A stretch of DNA of 7,482 nt from DATHYZ01 sp035458865 (lineage in GTDB: Bacteria > Chloroflexota > Limnocylindria > Limnocylindrales > CSP1-4): assembly GCA_035458865.1 (NCBI GenBank), contig DATHYZ010000018.1:1-7482 (forward strand). Direction: 5' to 3'. The notes below the pieces were generated by a model. The model did not search any database, was not told the DNA's origin, and saw nothing but the letters and a program-made list of their open reading frames with translations. Positions 5,905 through 7,482 of the stretch are shown piece after piece. Position 1 is the first letter of the stretch. Every line of letters starts with the position of its first letter. Position numbers and translations under genes: made by a program.

Positions 5905-5957
5905 GAGGCCCCGTCACATGACATCGTTCCCCCGGCGGTGTGGTTCGGCGGGGCCTC
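5905..5957. repeat. 9-bp perfect inverted repeat in the cysS / binding-protein divergent region
   Basis: GAGGCCCCG (5905-5913) and CGGGGCCTC (5949-5957) are exact reverse complements separated by 35 nt. Inside the loop is GTCACATGAC, with 4-bp inverted arms around a CA centre. The element lies upstream of the TATACT hexamer at 6003 and upstream of cysS on the other strand, so it could be a regulator site or a hairpin. The rest of the 258-nt divergent gap (5757-6014) shows no other gene. Confidence 0.4.
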
Positions 5958-6002
5958 AAAGTCGCCCGGACGTCGTCGCCGGGGCGCCAGGTCGATCGAA
6001 CC

Positions 6003-6014
6003 TATACTCGGCCC
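6003..6014 (+). promoter_or_regulatory. Consensus-like -10 element upstream of the binding-protein gene
   Basis: TATACT (6003-6008), one base from TATAAT, is followed by 6 nt and then ATG at 6015. This fits a leaderless start for the small ORF at 6015, or a promoter giving the binding-protein gene a leader of about 170 nt. No TTGACA-like -35 is seen at 15-19 nt. Confidence 0.6.
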
Positions 6015-6185
6015 ATGCGTCGCTGGGTCTGCATCGCCGCCCTCCTTGCCGTGTTCGGTGGTGAGTCGAGCCATGAGCGGACCCGGATCCGGCGGCCCGT
6101 CCCCATCGAGCGACCGCTCGAGCGCCTGCGCGCGCAGGACCGAGACGGGTCTCCGGTCACCTCCGCGTGGTTCCTGCGGTCCTGA
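6015..6185 (+). CDS. Possible leaderless 56-aa ORF overlapping the binding-protein start
   Basis: The ATG lies 6 nt after a TATACT hexamer, and the frame runs 56 codons to a TGA whose last base is the first base of the binding-protein ATG (TGATG). The protein begins MRRWVCIAALLAVFGG, which looks like a short signal or membrane start, and then turns Arg-rich and hydrophilic without recognisable domains. Most third positions are G or C, but other frames here look similar, so codon bias does not prove it is real. It could be a small protein, a leader peptide coupling translation to the next gene, or only the 5' leader of that gene. I do not recognise it. Confidence 0.4.
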   Translation: MRRWVCIAALLAVFGGESSHERTRIRRPVPIERPLERLRAQDRDGSPVTSAWFLRS

Positions 6186-7482
6186 TGGCCGGTGCGCCGC
6201 GACGTGCTCGCCGCTGGACCCTTCTGGCCGTCCTGCTCGCCCTCACCGTCGTCACCGGCCTCCCCCTGGCCGCTCCGGGTCGGGCCGCCGCGGAGGCACG
6301 CATCGCCGTCGGCGAGCCAGCGACCCTCGATCCCGCCGCGGCCGGGGACGCCGGATCGGCGGCTTTCATCGCCCAGCTCTTCGAGTCGCTGACCGCCTTC
6401 GACCCGTCCCTGGTCCTGCGACCCGCCCTCGCGGAGCGATGGGACGTCAGCCCCGATCGGCGGACCATCACGTTCGTCCTGCGGCCCGACATCAACTTCA
6501 GCGATGGCGCCCCGATCCGGGCTGCGGACGTGGTCAGGAGCTGGCTCCGGGTGATCGACCCAGCGACCCCGTCGCCGCTGGCCTCGCTCATGGACGACGT
6601 CGTGGGCGCCGAGTCGTATCGACTGGGCCGCGCCTCGGGACCAGGGTCGGTCGGGCTGCGGGCGGTCGACGACCGCCGGGTCGAGGTGGACCTCGTGCGA
6701 CCCACCGGAGACTTCCCGGCCATCGTGTCCGGCCCGTCGTTCGGGGTGGTCCCGCCCGGGTTCGATGGCCTCGGTGACCCGGTCGACCAGGCCGTCAGCG
6801 GCGGGTATCGCCTTGCGGCCATCGATCCCGACGGCTTCCAGCTGGAGGCCAACGATCGCTACTGGGCCGGTCGTCCGGCGATCGAGCGGATCCGACTCGT
6901 CACGGACCTCGGCGGCAAGAGCGCCGTCGAAGCGTTCGAGGATGACGAGCTCGACTACGCCCCGATCAGCGCCTACGACGCGAGCTGGATCCGCTACGAC
7001 CCCGAGCTCGGCCCCCAGCTCCGTGAGGTGGCCTCCCTCGCCCTCTCGTACCTGGGCTTCGACGCATCCCGGCCGCCGTTCGACGACGTCCGGGTCCGGC
7101 GCGCGTTCGGCCAGGCCGTCGACTGGCGACGGATCGTCGAGCTGGCCTCCGACGGCACCTCGGTCCCGGCCACGAGCATGGTTCCGCCGGGGATACCGGG
7201 ACGGTCGGCCGATGACTTCGTGCCGATCCATGATCCAGGCGCGGCTCGCGACCTCCTCGCCGAGGCAGGCTTCCCGGGAGGGCGCGGCTTCCCCGAGATC
7301 ACGATGGTCACGGCCGTCGGCCACGACGAGGCGATCGCGACCCAGCTCCGCGAGGAGCTCGGCATCGACGTCTCCGTCGAGGCGATGGACTTCGGGACCT
7401 ACACCGCGCGGCTGGAGTCGGACCCGCCGGCGATCTGGGGGTTGGGCTGGGTCGCCGACTACCCGGGCCGCAACGACTTCCT
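6185..7482 (+). CDS. Family-5 ABC transporter solute-binding protein (3' end missing)
   Basis: The frame from ATG 6185 stays open to the window end, giving 432 complete codons. An N-terminal basic stretch and hydrophobic core (about 6-32) ending near GRAAAEA look like a Sec signal peptide. There is no lipobox cysteine, so a soluble or otherwise retained exported protein is expected. SBP_bac_5 hallmarks follow in order: EPATLDPA (45-52), QLFESLTAFDPS, LRPALAERWDVSPD (78-91), FVLRPDINFSDGAPIRAADV (97-116), GYRLAAI, NDRYWAGRP (223-231), YLGFDASRPPFDDVRVRRAF (289-308), the AVDWRRIV helix, and near the edge IWGLGWVADYPG. Such proteins bind di- or oligopeptides, nickel or other small ligands and deliver them to an ABC permease; the substrate cannot be told. 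Permease genes, if linked, would lie beyond the window. No SD; coupling to the preceding small ORF is possible. Confidence 0.93.
   Translation, partial: MAGAPRRARRWTLLAVLLALTVVTGLPLAAPGRAAAEARIAVGEPATLDPAAAGDAGSAAFIAQLFESLTAFDPSLVLRPALAERWDVSPDRRTITFVLRPDINFSDGAPIRAADVVRSWLRVIDPATPSPLASLMDDVVGAESYRLGRASGPGSVGLRAVDDRRVEVDLVRPTGDFPAIVSGPSFGVVPPGFDGLGDPVDQAVSGGYRLAAIDPDGFQLEANDRYWAGRPAIERIRLVTDLGGKSAVEAFEDDELDYAPISAYDASWIRYDPELGPQLREVASLALSYLGFDASRPPFDDVRVRRAFGQAVDWRRIVELASDGTSVPATSMVPPGIPGRSADDFVPIHDPGAARDLLAEAGFPGGRGFPEITMVTAVGHDEAIATQLREELGIDVSVEAMDFGTYTARLESDPPAIWGLGWVADYPGRNDF

Noticed and set aside
5938..6777. 279-codon plus-strand frame, including an ATG at 6073
   Set aside because: It overlaps the binding-protein coding sequence, whose family motifs are unambiguous, and it is Arg/Pro-rich without motifs.

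Overview
The window is GC-rich (roughly 70% by eye) chromosomal DNA with strongly GC-biased third codon positions. It holds eight credible protein genes on both strands, with no rRNA, tRNA, CRISPR array, insertion sequence or phage gene. The mixture fits a free-living bacterium: cysteinyl-tRNA synthetase with a KMAKS signature, group II truncated haemoglobin, a dipeptide/oligopeptide-type binding protein, and start codons that mostly lack Shine-Dalgarno sequences, some placed 6 nt after a -10 hexamer. A high-GC Chloroflexota (Limnocylindria-like) or an actinobacterium is my inference; the sequence alone does not settle it.

Layout from left to right. (1) 3-344 (+): the 3' end of a small HsmA/TIGR03987-type membrane protein that begins outside the window. 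(2) 416-1252 (-): a membrane-anchored protein with a proline-rich linker and a degenerate GGDEF-like domain. It is divergent from (3) 1520-1828 (+), a YtxH-like membrane-anchored coiled-coil protein with the only strong Shine-Dalgarno in the window. (4) 1880-2665 (-): a protein joining a YeaQ/Transgly_assoc-like membrane segment to an AlbA_2 (Schlafen-type) domain. It converges on gene 3 and diverges from (5) 2769-3230 (+), a group II truncated haemoglobin that appears to be leaderless. (6) 3223-4203 (+) overlaps gene 5 by 8 nt and fuses a CysRS-C-terminal-like helical module to a GT2-like glycosyltransferase domain. (7) 4200-5756 (-): cysS, sharing a 4-nt CTAG with gene 6 so that one palindrome supplies both stop codons. 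(8) 6185-7482 (+): an exported family-5 solute-binding protein cut by the window edge. It is preceded by a possible 56-aa leaderless ORF (6015-6185) whose stop overlaps its start.

The most interesting part is 2769-5756. A haem protein gene and a chimeric GT2 gene form a tight two-gene unit, and the chimera carries a second copy of a module found at the C-terminus of the cysS-encoded enzyme facing it. This could be a one-off fusion or the visible part of a conserved but uncharacterised linkage. I see no evidence of a defence system. The remaining genes look like ordinary chromosomal housekeeping and envelope functions.
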